Source: Candidatus Helarchaeota archaeon
Lineage (GTDB): Archaea; Asgardarchaeota; Lokiarchaeia; Helarchaeales; JABXJV01
DNA length: 64,000 bases
NCBI GenBank assembly: GCA_013375355.1
Contig: JABXJV010000276.1
Location: 1 to 64,000 of the forward strand
Direction of reading: 5' to 3'
Shown: positions 9,357 through 18,120 of the stretch, one piece after another
Layout of the letters: each line of letters begins with the position of its first letter
Numbering within the stretch: the first letter of the stretch is position 1
Notes under the pieces: generated by a model
Seen by the model: the letters and a program-made list of their open reading frames with translations, nothing else
Told to the model about the DNA's origin: nothing
Databases searched by the model: none
Program-made: the position numbers and the translations under genes

Positions 9357-9644
9357 ATGATATTTCTTTTAACGGCTCACTACCCAACCAACAAGGCAGT
9401 AGAAATTGGGAAAAAGAGTCTTGAAGCAATTAAGATTAAACATCCATCATATATTAAGAAATGGTATATGTTATCAACTTTAAATGGCGTAAAAGGTTAC
9501 CATCTAATAGTAGTGGAGAAAGGCAAGGTGGATGAAGCAAGTGTTTACATAAGTAAAATTTTAGCCCCATTTTCAGAAATTGAGGGATTTAGATGGAAAA
9601 TAGAACCTTTACTGGAAATGACAGATACTGGTGAATTATCGTAA
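9357..9644 (+). CDS. Small conserved-looking protein
   Basis: A protein of about 95 residues beginning MIFLLTAHYPTNKAVE and ending near FRWKIEPLLEMTDTGE. The composition and length suggest a small alpha/beta (ferredoxin-like or dimeric barrel) fold. ATG 9357 is chosen because GGAGGTG lies directly upstream; a TTG at 9339 would place the ribosome-binding site inside the gene. I do not recognise the family with certainty. It stands alone between a radical SAM gene and a convergent DUF2225 gene. Confidence 0.6.
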   Translation: MIFLLTAHYPTNKAVEIGKKSLEAIKIKHPSYIKKWYMLSTLNGVKGYHLIVVEKGKVDEASVYISKILAPFSEIEGFRWKIEPLLEMTDTGELS

Positions 9645-9727
9645 CTTTTTTTCATTGTTCTTAAAAAAAAATAAATATATTTTTAACGGTACTAAAGAAA
9701 TTATACTCCTTTTCGCCTAAACAGTCC

Positions 9728-10459
9728 TTAGAAATTCAATCCCCTTACGAAAATTGAAGCCATCTCTTCTTCAATAAGTAATTCCTTAGAATTACCTTTG
9801 AGTGCCTCATTTTCTACGCGGTTTACTAATTTTAAAGCCACTGGTGGGTCTTCCCTATTTTTAATAGCATCTTTATAAATTTGATACCATTTTTTAGCCA
9901 GATCAAATTCACCAGCAAGTCTATAATGTTCTGCTGCAATATAGGCAAAAGCTAGATTTTTAGGACTTGATTCAAAGGCATGAGCGCATTTTCGAGCGCA
10001 TTTGATATCTATTTCAGAAGTTGGGACTTTCAAAGTTGGGGTTAAGGTAGATTTTTGTCCACTCATACGGATTGCATCAACCCCTTCTTTAAATATTTTT
10101 GCTATTATTTCAGGAGGTTGGCCTTCTTTTTCATATCGTGCAGCAATGTCAAACCGTTCAGATGCTCCATTCGTTACCGTACTTCTTTTGAGATCCTTTA
10201 ATTCTTCCCTAAATCGTTTATAATATTCCTGATAATCCTCTACGGTTTCCGGAGGTGGATCATAGATGAAACCATTTACAAAATCGGCAAATGAACAAAA
10301 CGGACATCGAATAACCCTATTTGGCATTGGATTCATACCCCAATAAAGGGGTCTTAGATCTGTGGTTATTCTTTTATATCCACAAGAAAAAGTTATTGTG
10401 GCTTTGAACCTTTTATTACATTTGGGACAAGTTGTTGGCAAAGTATTAACAGTCGTCAT
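9728..10459 (-). CDS. DUF2225 family zinc-binding protein
   Basis: A 243-residue protein with an N-terminal CPKCNKRF pair, then LRPLYWGMNPMPNRVIRCPFC, the hallmark of DUF2225: two CxxC pairs forming a zinc site followed by an alpha-helical region that looks TPR-like (AYIAAEHYRLAGEFDLAKKW). The family is found in bacteria and archaea and its role is unknown. It is divergent from the flavodoxin gene, with about 146 bases between the two starts that must hold both promoters. Confidence 0.75.
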   Translation of the reverse strand: MTTVNTLPTTCPKCNKRFKATITFSCGYKRITTDLRPLYWGMNPMPNRVIRCPFCSFADFVNGFIYDPPPETVEDYQEYYKRFREELKDLKRSTVTNGASERFDIAARYEKEGQPPEIIAKIFKEGVDAIRMSGQKSTLTPTLKVPTSEIDIKCARKCAHAFESSPKNLAFAYIAAEHYRLAGEFDLAKKWYQIYKDAIKNREDPPVALKLVNRVENEALKGNSKELLIEEEMASIFVRGLNF

Positions 10460-10605
10460 ATTAATATTCAGTTAATACAAGTTTTTAAGTTCTAGTACTT
10501 ATAAACTATAAGTACAATCCTTATTTTTATTTTAACACAAGCAGAAACTTAATAAATAGATTTTTTGATACAAATTTTAAAATTTAATTTATTGGAGGAA
10601 AAAAA

Positions 10606-11118
10606 ATGAAAGTTTTAGTTGCGTATTTCACCCAATCTGGTAATACGGAAAAAATTGCCAAGGCCCTATTTGATGGAATTGAAAGTGATGATAAAGAAAT
10701 TAGTCTAGTGAAAGAAGTAGATTTTACAAAGATAAACGATTATGATCTCGTATTTTTAGGATCACCCATTATTGCAAATGGATTTGCAGGACTCTATAAA
10801 AAGATTATAAAAGGGCTTCCTGAATTAACAACAAGAATTGTTTTATTTTGCACACACGCTGCTCCAAAAAATTATCCCCAGTTCTGGGAAGTAGGATTTA
10901 AGAAATTTGGTAAAAAACTGGAAAAGAAAGGTGGTAACATATTAGGCTATTTTGACTCACAGGGAGAACAAGCACCACAAGTTAAAGAATTAATAAAAAA
11001 GGCGGATCCAGAATATGCCGCAATAGCAAGGAAAGCATCTGATGGGCATCCAAATGAAGAGGATATAGCAGCTGCAAAGAAATTCGCTAGTGAAATTATC
11101 AAGAAAGTAACAGTATAA
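10606..11118 (+). CDS. Flavodoxin-family protein
   Basis: A 170-residue flavodoxin-like protein. The FMN phosphate loop is FTQSGNTEKIA (residues about 8-18), followed by DLVFLGSPIIANG and VLFCTHAAP, in the positions of the other FMN contacts. The gene has a strong ribosome-binding site (GGAGG before ATG 10606). It sits between two paralogous radical SAM genes, and flavodoxins commonly supply electrons for the reductive cleavage of SAM, so it is a reasonable electron donor for them. That link is inference from position. Confidence 0.82.
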   Translation: MKVLVAYFTQSGNTEKIAKALFDGIESDDKEISLVKEVDFTKINDYDLVFLGSPIIANGFAGLYKKIIKGLPELTTRIVLFCTHAAPKNYPQFWEVGFKKFGKKLEKKGGNILGYFDSQGEQAPQVKELIKKADPEYAAIARKASDGHPNEEDIAAAKKFASEIIKKVTV

Positions 11119-11213
11119 ATTATATTTCTTTCTTTTTTACTATTATATGTGATAAAATCAATTATATTTAATCTAATTATTTTTATTAGAGATTATTTAG
11201 AAGGTGTATAATA

Positions 11214-12095
11214 ATAAAAAGATTCTATCCGCTGGCTATGATTAATATCACAAATAGATGCACCTTAAGATGTAAACATTGCTTCGTTTTTCGCGAAGGA
11301 AATCCGAATCAACCCACTAAAAAGAATGAAATGCCAGCAGATGTAATGATAAAAGAAATTAAGAAGTATAGACGTAAATATGGAATTTTATCGATGGTTT
11401 GGATGGGAGGAGAACCGCTATTAAGAAAAGATGTTTTAAAATTAGGTGTTAAATTATTCCCTCGAAATGTAATTACTACAAATGCGACGCTTCCATTAAT
11501 TAATTTAGGGGAAAAAATAAAGTGGGTAATATCTTTAGATGGTCCTGAATATGTCAATGATGAGATACGTGGAAAAGGGTGTTTTAAAAAGGTTTTAACT
11601 AATTTAAATAATCTACCGGCTGATTTCAAAGGAGATCTTCAATGCCAATGTGTAATTACAAAGAAGAATGCAGATTATTTTGAAGAACTAATTGATATTT
11701 TGCGGAGTGAAACACCAATAAGAGGTTTTATATTTTCCTTTTATTGTCCAAGAAAAAATGATACTTCTGAATTTGTCTGGAAAACTTTAAAAGAACGGGA
11801 TCCTGTGGTGAAAAAAGCCCACGCTTTAAAAAAGAAATATCCAAAATTCATTTTGAATAAAGAATTGGAATTTGAACTTTTATTGTCTCAAAATGCACTA
11901 GAAGTCACCAATAATTGCCCTTTAAAGAATTATTTATTGCCACTTTATTTAGGAGATGAAGGATTTGAAATTCCTTTCTGTTGTCACGGGAATGATGTTG
12001 ATTGTGATTTATGCGGATCGTTTGGAGTTTTTAGTATTGCCGCATCAATGAAAATGAATCCTGATTTAGCATCAATTTATATCGAATCGATTTGA
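11214..12095 (+). CDS. Radical SAM protein, copy B (probable ATA start)
   Basis: Close paralogue of the protein at 8346-9218 over its whole length: TNRCTLRCKHC cluster motif, WMGGEPLLR, and C-terminal CCHGNDVDCDLCGSFG. The residues preceding the first ATG (11238) read KRFYPLA and align with KEFRPMA in copy A, where they are translated. In the same frame an ATA at 11214 lies 7 bases after AGGTG, exactly where copy A has its ATG after AAGGTG. I therefore place the start at ATA 11214; ATG 11238 has no ribosome-binding site of its own. Substrate unknown. Confidence 0.7.
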   Translation: MKRFYPLAMINITNRCTLRCKHCFVFREGNPNQPTKKNEMPADVMIKEIKKYRRKYGILSMVWMGGEPLLRKDVLKLGVKLFPRNVITTNATLPLINLGEKIKWVISLDGPEYVNDEIRGKGCFKKVLTNLNNLPADFKGDLQCQCVITKKNADYFEELIDILRSETPIRGFIFSFYCPRKNDTSEFVWKTLKERDPVVKKAHALKKKYPKFILNKELEFELLLSQNALEVTNNCPLKNYLLPLYLGDEGFEIPFCCHGNDVDCDLCGSFGVFSIAASMKMNPDLASIYIESI

Positions 12096-12103
12096 TTCAT
12101 TAA

Positions 12104-12163
12104 TTAAGAAATATCGCCACAAGCACAAAAAAATTCATTTATTAATTCAAATAAATATAATGC
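12104..12163 (-). pseudogene. Duplicated 3' end of the GPN-loop GTPase gene
   Basis: Reading the minus strand gives LFELINEFFCACGDIS followed by a stop, nearly identical to the last residues of the GPN GTPase at 13331-14080 (LYELINEIFCACGDIS, stop). The similarity covers about 20 codons and fades upstream. The fragment is in the same orientation as the full gene and lies on the other side of the tandem-repeat gene at 12274-13302, so the two copies bracket that gene. I read it as the scar of a local duplication or insertion. Confidence 0.7.
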
Positions 12164-12273
12164 GGAGTATTTTAAAATTAAAATACATATATTTAAATAC
12201 ATTTTTATAATATGAGTTACATTATCGGAAAAATTTACGAATTTATTAAAAAATAAAAACGGGGGTATGGTCT

Positions 12274-13302
12274 ATAAGCGTTAAACCTATAGAATCAATA
12301 GTGATTGAAAAAAAGATTGGAGAAATAAAAAAAATTCCCAAGAATTTTGAATTTTTTATCAATAACTTGGCAGCATATTTTATAATTATGATGAAAAGGG
12401 AAGAGAAGGTAGTAAAAAAAGATGGATCGAAGGAATTAAATAATAATCAATATATTGAAATTGAACCACGAGAACCAAATTCACTCAGTTTCATTAGAAA
12501 ACCAGATCATATCTCACGCACAACCTTTAAAATTAGTTTTATAAAAAAAGGAAAAAAATTTGAAATTTTTTATTATGGAAAAGTAGAAAACATAAATGAT
12601 GTGTTGAGAAAGAAATTTAAGGATTGGGCCCCAAAATGGATTAAGTCTCATGTTCCAGCTGGAATCAAGACGGTTATCAAAAAGGCATTAGATTATATGA
12701 AAAAAGGATTTGTTCTAAACGTTAAACCTATAGAATCAATAGAGATTGAAAAAAAGATTGGAGAAATAAAAAAAATTCCCAAGAATTTTGAACTTTTTAT
12801 CGATAATTTAGCAGCGGTGTTTATAAATACGTTTAAAAAGGTAAATAAGATAAGAAAAAACGATGGAACAATGGAATTAATTTATGTTCAATGTATTGAA
12901 ATTGAACCAAGAGAACCAAATTCACTCAGTTTCATTCTCAAGCCAGATCATATCACACGTTCAACTTTTAAAATTAGTATTATAAAAAAAGGAAAAAAAT
13001 TTGAAATTTTTTACTATGGAAAAGTAGAAAACATAAATGATGTATGGAAAAAGAAATTTAAGGATTGGGTCCCAAAATGGATTAAGACTTATTTTCCAAT
13101 GGCAATCAATCTCTATTTAAAAATGGCCTTAGATTATACGGAAGAAGGAATTGTTCTAAAACCAGAAGTAATAAAAACAACATATGATTGTCCTAAATGT
13201 AATGGACCTATTAGCAAGGAAAAAGTTGAATTATTATTAAGGAGAGAATTAATTACGTGTGAGTATTGTAATACTACTTTCCAATTAGGATTTGCTTTCT
13301 AG
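12274..13302 (+). CDS. Two-module tandem-repeat protein with C-terminal zinc ribbon
   Basis: About 340 residues made of two almost identical 147-residue modules (VKPIESI, KKIGEIKKIPKNFE, CIEIEPREPNSLSFI, KFEIFYYGKVENINDV, KFKDW.PKWI), ending in a zinc ribbon (YDCPKCNGP and CEYCNTTF). I do not recognise the module. The start is unsure: GTG 12301 lies inside module 1 and has no ribosome-binding site, while an ATA at 12274 follows GGGGG and would include the whole first module. A stop closes the frame a little further upstream. Confidence 0.6.
   Translation: MSVKPIESIVIEKKIGEIKKIPKNFEFFINNLAAYFIIMMKREEKVVKKDGSKELNNNQYIEIEPREPNSLSFIRKPDHISRTTFKISFIKKGKKFEIFYYGKVENINDVLRKKFKDWAPKWIKSHVPAGIKTVIKKALDYMKKGFVLNVKPIESIEIEKKIGEIKKIPKNFELFIDNLAAVFINTFKKVNKIRKNDGTMELIYVQCIEIEPREPNSLSFILKPDHITRSTFKISIIKKGKKFEIFYYGKVENINDVWKKKFKDWVPKWIKTYFPMAINLYLKMALDYTEEGIVLKPEVIKTTYDCPKCNGPISKEKVELLLRRELITCEYCNTTFQLGFAF
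12280..13161 (+). repeat. Tandem duplication, two 441-bp units
   Basis: The unit 12280-12720 is repeated directly at 12721-13161. Both begin GTTAAACCTATAGAATCAAT, and the first ~95 bases differ at only a handful of positions. The repeat is in frame (147 codons), so it doubles a protein module. Low divergence points to a recent duplication or to gene conversion between units. Confidence 0.88.
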
Positions 13303-13330
13303 TATTTGTTGAAACACAAAACCAACAAAT

Positions 13331-14080
13331 TTAACTAATATCTCCACAAGCACAGAAGATCTCATTTATTAATTCATATAATTCAAGCATTCCCTCATTT
13401 GTAACTGATGATGTTTTAATTATACGGGCAATTGGCTCTAAGATATTATCTAAAATCGGTAAAACCACATTTATCATAGCCCCCTTTTTTTCTTCGATTA
13501 CTTTTTTTTTCAAAAAATCGAAATCATGAACTATCTTTATTATCTCCTGATTAATGATTTTATCCGATTTGTGCAATATAGAAACCACATCAATTGGTAA
13601 CTGTAAACTACATGAGGTTCCTATTAAAGTTGCGATAACAAAATCTGTGGCTGAAGATAAAAATTCAGCATCGATTAAATAAATTCCTACAACACGAATC
13701 TTAGTTTGAAGTTTTTGAATGAAATTCGCTCCAGATTGTCTAAAAATAAAGGTTTCTAATTGTCCAGGAAGATCAATTAAAATAAAATCTTCTGAACCGA
13801 TAATCTTTTCGATAATTTCATCAGAGATTTCATTAATTTTATTATTCGCACGTATCATTGCTCCATTTGGACCTAATTTTTCCTTTTTCATAATATCTGA
13901 AATCGTAAAATATTGTCTAATATCAAAATTTGGATTAAAAGGGATATATTCAGCCCCAGGGTCAAGATTAATTAATTTAAAAGATTTTTCATTCTCCTTC
14001 AACCATTTTCCAAATGAAGCGCATAAATTTGACTTTCCACATCCTGCTTGTCCCATAAATATTACAGCTAGAGATGTCAT
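13331..14080 (-). CDS. GPN-loop GTPase
   Basis: A 249-residue GTPase with Walker A GQAGCGKSN (residues about 10-18) and the GPN signature GPNGAMIRANNKI, the insertion that defines this family. DLPGQLE is the G3 region and HKSD the G4 specificity motif. Eukaryotic GPN proteins assemble RNA polymerase II; archaea have one or few members that act as dimers. The length fits the archaeal family. The C-terminus CACGDIS is duplicated as a fragment at 12104-12163. It has no close operon partner. Confidence 0.9.
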   Translation of the reverse strand: MTSLAVIFMGQAGCGKSNLCASFGKWLKENEKSFKLINLDPGAEYIPFNPNFDIRQYFTISDIMKKEKLGPNGAMIRANNKINEISDEIIEKIIGSEDFILIDLPGQLETFIFRQSGANFIQKLQTKIRVVGIYLIDAEFLSSATDFVIATLIGTSCSLQLPIDVVSILHKSDKIINQEIIKIVHDFDFLKKKVIEEKKGAMINVVLPILDNILEPIARIIKTSSVTNEGMLELYELINEIFCACGDIS

Positions 14081-14197
14081 AACTTAATCTCCTTAGATTT
14101 TGAACTTATACTAACTCCTTATATGATGAAAATAAGTAAAGAATTTTTATAATTTTAATATCATATAGAATTAATATTGAAAAAAAGGCGATATAAA

Positions 14198-15655
14198 TTG
14201 AATATTGAAGAAATTGCAACAAAGATTCGAGAGAGTATCGGCAAACGTAAAGTTCAAACCGCTAAATTTCACTTAATGACTTATTCTCGGGATTGGTCTC
14301 CAAGGGAGGCTACTGATACACAATTACCAGATATTGTGGTTCGTCCCACATCTACAGAGGATGTAGCAAAAACCCTTAAGATTGCAAATGAATATAAGAT
14401 TCCAGTTGTGGCAATTGGTGGACTTACGGGAATGGGTGGAGGTGCGGTTCCGATAAATAAAGGAATAGTGATCGATACGAAGGGATTAAATAGTGTTCTT
14501 GAAGTAGATACAAAAAATTTTACTGTTACAACTCAAACAGGGGTAACAATCTTAAATTTAAATAATGAGTTAGAGAAATATGACTTATGGTGTCCTCATG
14601 ATCCCGAGTCAAAGCCCTCATCAACTGTAGGTGCAGCAATTTCTTGTGATAATGATGGAACATTTGGAATTAAATACGGTAAGATGGTTGATTTTCTACT
14701 AAATGCTGTTATAGTTACCGGCACAGGAGAAATTGTTAGGGTAGGACATAGAAAGGCATTTTGTACTTCAAGTGGTTACAAACTACACTGGTTACTAATA
14801 GGTTCGGAAGGGACTTTAGGTATAGTCACTGAAGCTACTTTAGCTATATTACCAAAGCCCGAAACTCGTGCTGTTGATGCTTTCATATTTCCCTCCATAG
14901 AAGATGCTGCCAAGGCTTTAATGGGGCTTTTAAATTCAGGATTGTCAGTTGAAAGTGCACATATTAACTGTAAAAATCGCCTTGGTTTTTATACTCATGC
15001 TTATAAGACAAAACACGGAAAAGACCCAGATATTCCCGAATGGGCGGGAGCTTTGTTATTCGTTTCATTTAATGGTGACAGTGAAGTTGTTAATTTCTCA
15101 AATGAATATTCAAAAAAAATTATGAAATTACATGGTGGCGAAATAGTAAAAGAACGTGAAATTGTAGATGGGTGGTGGAGGAGTAAACATACCTTAGAAT
15201 TCGAACCATTTCTTCAAAAATGGCCTGACTCGCAAAGAATAAAGAAGTTTGGATCTGCAGATCTCGGCATACCCATTGGAAAATTAGAAGAAGCCTATGA
15301 GAAATACCTTGAATTTACAAAGAAGCATCAAATTGAAATATTAGGTGCATGCGTTTATAATGAACGCCCAAATAAGGTCAGTCCAAGCATTTCATTTGCT
15401 GTATTTGTAGATGATAGCAATCCTGATGAAGTTAAACGTTTCTATGACTACGTTAAAGACATGTCCAAAATGGCGATTGATAAAGAGGGCACAATGTCAA
15501 CTTATATTGGTGATGGAGACCGTCTTGGAGGATTTAACCGCTATGAACATGGGATTAGTCTGGATTATATGTGGAACCTTAAAAAAGTATTTGATCCCAA
15601 CAATATCTTAAATCCTGGTAAGAAATTTAAAAGTAAATGGATCAAAGAGGATTAA
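14198..15655 (+). CDS. FAD-binding oxidase (GlcD/alkyl-DHAP synthase-like)
   Basis: A protein of about 485 residues of the FAD_binding_4/FAD-oxidase C superfamily. PDIVVRPTSTEDVAKTLKIA and VVAIGGLTGMGGGAVP form the FAD-binding half; PSSTVGAAISCD and GSEGTLGIVTEATL are typical; the C-terminal half ends DPNNILNPGKKF. Related enzymes oxidise 2-hydroxy acids such as glycolate or D-lactate. TTG 14198 is preferred because AGGCG precedes it; an upstream TTG at 14177 lacks a site. Substrate not determinable. Confidence 0.82.
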   Translation: MNIEEIATKIRESIGKRKVQTAKFHLMTYSRDWSPREATDTQLPDIVVRPTSTEDVAKTLKIANEYKIPVVAIGGLTGMGGGAVPINKGIVIDTKGLNSVLEVDTKNFTVTTQTGVTILNLNNELEKYDLWCPHDPESKPSSTVGAAISCDNDGTFGIKYGKMVDFLLNAVIVTGTGEIVRVGHRKAFCTSSGYKLHWLLIGSEGTLGIVTEATLAILPKPETRAVDAFIFPSIEDAAKALMGLLNSGLSVESAHINCKNRLGFYTHAYKTKHGKDPDIPEWAGALLFVSFNGDSEVVNFSNEYSKKIMKLHGGEIVKEREIVDGWWRSKHTLEFEPFLQKWPDSQRIKKFGSADLGIPIGKLEEAYEKYLEFTKKHQIEILGACVYNERPNKVSPSISFAVFVDDSNPDEVKRFYDYVKDMSKMAIDKEGTMSTYIGDGDRLGGFNRYEHGISLDYMWNLKKVFDPNNILNPGKKFKSKWIKED

Positions 15656-15844
15656 ACTTCTATATAAAGCGTCTATTCTTGAATTCTAAATTAATTTTTT
15701 TTCTTGGAATAATGCGAAATTTTTATTTTCTAAATAAATGAAATTAAATATATTAAAAAGAGATTGAAATTAAATTTAGTTTAGATTTGTAAGCTTAATT
15801 TAGAATTGTAAATAAATAAATGGATTATAATCAGAGGGTTTGTT

Positions 15845-17068
15845 TTGTCAGTCAGCCCACAAGCAATTTTGGCTAAAATACTCCGAAGTTCCACTAGCGT
15901 TAAGGAAGTAGTTATTTGTGACAAGGTGGGGTTAATTATTTCTAAAGTCTTGAGAATGAACCCCATCGAAGGATTAGGAGCTATGGAATCATCTATTTTT
16001 AAAGCAGCACAAGAAATCTGCGAATTTTTAAATCTTGGTAAAGAATTAATTCATATTTCTGTCTTCGAGAAAAATGCTGTTATCGCAATGGAAATTGGCT
16101 TAGGATATTTGGTTATAGTTCTCGATCATCAAACTAGATTCATTCTTGATTCAGAATTAATTAGCAGTTGTCTAAATGACTTAATAAATATGTGGATTAA
16201 TGAGTTGGGACTTCAAGGTTATGATTTTTCTGTTGTAGAAGGAGTCATTAAAGCTTTATATCAAGTTTATACAGGTGATTTTAAACCATTAACAGTTTAT
16301 AAAGAAGCACTTGATGATTTTGATATAATTTCTGCAACTATAGAACAGGTTAAGAATCCTTTAATACTAGCTCAATGCTTCACCAACGAATTAGGATTAC
16401 CAATTGCATTTAAAAAACAACCAGTAATTAAAGTCGAATCGGACGAATTTGGTGGCGGATTACTTTCATTAGATGCAATAGTTAAGGAAAAAGCAGAAAA
16501 GACCGAATTAAAACTCCCAATATTATCTGTAGTTTTTACTAACCAAGGTAAAGGATTTATGACTGTCCATGGAGGAACTATGGATAAAGAACCTCTAATA
16601 TATCAAGTTCTTTTTGAAACAAATAAAGGATTTATTGAAATTCTTTCAGAAGCGGCTTCAGTCGTAAATACTATCGCTCATGAATATGGTGATCAACAAA
16701 CAAATGTTTTCTTAGATACTTTGGAAAATATTAAAAGACAAATCTATCCGGAAGAAAAAGTAGAAGTAATGCCAGATACTGCTGCTGCAGGACAAGTCAA
16801 AACATTAATGGAAGAGATGACAAAAAATATTTCTGAAACCATTAATTATTATGTAGCACAATTTGGTGAACTGTTGGAACTCTTTACATCTCGCGGTGAA
16901 GAATTAATTCAATCAATGGAAACTTATGATAAAGAATTAAGAGGGTGGATCGAATCAAATATGGCGGTAATAAAACAATTTGGATTTGATAATCAAACTA
17001 ATCAAGAAATAAAAAAATGGGAAGATACAATCTCAAAATTAAAAACAAAATTAGCAGCGCTTAAATAG
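15845..17068 (+). CDS. Roadblock/LC7-like domain protein with C-terminal helical region
   Basis: A 407-residue protein starting at a TTG. The first 115 residues (AILAKILRSSTSVKEVVICDK, GLIISKVL, AMESSIFKAAQEI, LGYLVIVLDH) follow the roadblock/LC7 beta-alpha pattern of MglB and longin-like GTPase regulators, which are expanded in Asgard archaea. The middle shows no family I recognise, and the last 90 residues look coiled-coil (MTKNISETINYYVAQFGELL). A role as regulator or scaffold for a small GTPase is inference from the fold; no GTPase of the Ras type is in the window. Confidence 0.6.
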   Translation: MSVSPQAILAKILRSSTSVKEVVICDKVGLIISKVLRMNPIEGLGAMESSIFKAAQEICEFLNLGKELIHISVFEKNAVIAMEIGLGYLVIVLDHQTRFILDSELISSCLNDLINMWINELGLQGYDFSVVEGVIKALYQVYTGDFKPLTVYKEALDDFDIISATIEQVKNPLILAQCFTNELGLPIAFKKQPVIKVESDEFGGGLLSLDAIVKEKAEKTELKLPILSVVFTNQGKGFMTVHGGTMDKEPLIYQVLFETNKGFIEILSEAASVVNTIAHEYGDQQTNVFLDTLENIKRQIYPEEKVEVMPDTAAAGQVKTLMEEMTKNISETINYYVAQFGELLELFTSRGEELIQSMETYDKELRGWIESNMAVIKQFGFDNQTNQEIKKWEDTISKLKTKLAALK

Positions 17069-17078
17069 GGTTAATATT

Positions 17079-18014
17079 TTATTCTAAATAATAGGGCTTT
17101 CTTATTTCAATTGCCTTATTGAATATTTTTTCTAATTCTTTGTCACTTTTACCTTCCCTAATTGGTCCTAATATATTGATCAAGTTAGAATTAGTTCTTA
17201 AACAAGGTTTTAAACGACCATCGGAGGTTATCCGGATTCGGTGGCAGTTTGCGCAGAACTCTGGATTGTGATATGGTTTCACAAATTCAATATTTGCCCC
17301 ATTTTCTAAAAAGTAGATCATTCTCCTTTGTAAGTTTCTAACTTTTGTTTTAACTGCTCTTTTTTTAATTTTATCTTCAATATTTGATAAATCAACATGA
17401 AATTTTACGAATCCCTCACGTTTCCTAAATGGAACAAGTTCAATTAATTGCAAAGTTGCTCCCAAATCACTAGATAATTCAATCATTTTTTCAATTTCTG
17501 TTTCATTTACACCTTTTAACATTACCATATTCAATTTCAAAGGTGCTAAGCCTTGCGCAATTGCATATTTAATTCCTTCAATTATATCATTAGGAATTAA
17601 GTTATTGTTTGATTTTGTAATATTTTTGTATAAGCTTGGGTCCAGACAATCTAAACTTACGTTAACTCTTTTAAGGCCCGATTCAGATAATTTTTTTACA
17701 GAATCTTTAAGTAAAATGCCGTTTGTAACAAGTGAAATATCTTCTATATCATTTAGTCTTGATATTTTGTCTATAATCTCATAAATATCCTCTCGAATTA
17801 AGGGTTCTCCCCCTGTTAATTTAACCTTTTTAATTCCAAATTTAGTGCCAATTTTAACAATTTTATAAATCTCGTCAGGTGTCATTTCATCGTTTTCATC
17901 AAAATTATTTTGCCATTGCCCCTCATGATGGCAATATATACATTTTAAATTGCACTTTTTTGTAACTGAAATGCGTATATCGTCGACATACCGTCCGTAT
18001 TTATCTGTAATCAT
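17079..18014 (-). CDS. moaA: GTP 3',8-cyclase (molybdenum cofactor)
   Basis: A 311-residue radical SAM enzyme that starts molybdopterin synthesis by converting GTP to cyclic pyranopterin precursor. The N-terminal cluster motif is TKKCNLKCIYC with YGRYVDDIRIS just before it. LTGGEPLIR follows, and the C-terminal second cluster ligands are CANCHRIRITSDGRLKPC. The protein ends KPYYLE and lacks the terminal Gly-Gly tail of bacterial MoaA. The gene lies 106 bases downstream of the riboflavin operon on the same strand; both pathways start from GTP. Confidence 0.93.
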   Translation of the reverse strand: MITDKYGRYVDDIRISVTKKCNLKCIYCHHEGQWQNNFDENDEMTPDEIYKIVKIGTKFGIKKVKLTGGEPLIREDIYEIIDKISRLNDIEDISLVTNGILLKDSVKKLSESGLKRVNVSLDCLDPSLYKNITKSNNNLIPNDIIEGIKYAIAQGLAPLKLNMVMLKGVNETEIEKMIELSSDLGATLQLIELVPFRKREGFVKFHVDLSNIEDKIKKRAVKTKVRNLQRRMIYFLENGANIEFVKPYHNPEFCANCHRIRITSDGRLKPCLRTNSNLINILGPIREGKSDKELEKIFNKAIEIRKPYYLE

Positions 18015-18120
18015 TAATTTTTCCTACTATAAATTGAAAGAATCCAAAAAACATAAAGAATATTATTAAAAAAGAGTTTCATAGTCGACTCAAAAATAAA
18101 TAGAATTTAAAAAAAGTTAG

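Noticed and set aside
12301..12303. GTG 12301 as start of the repeat gene
   Set aside because: It lies inside the first repeat unit, which continues upstream in frame, and has no ribosome-binding site; kept only as an alternative.
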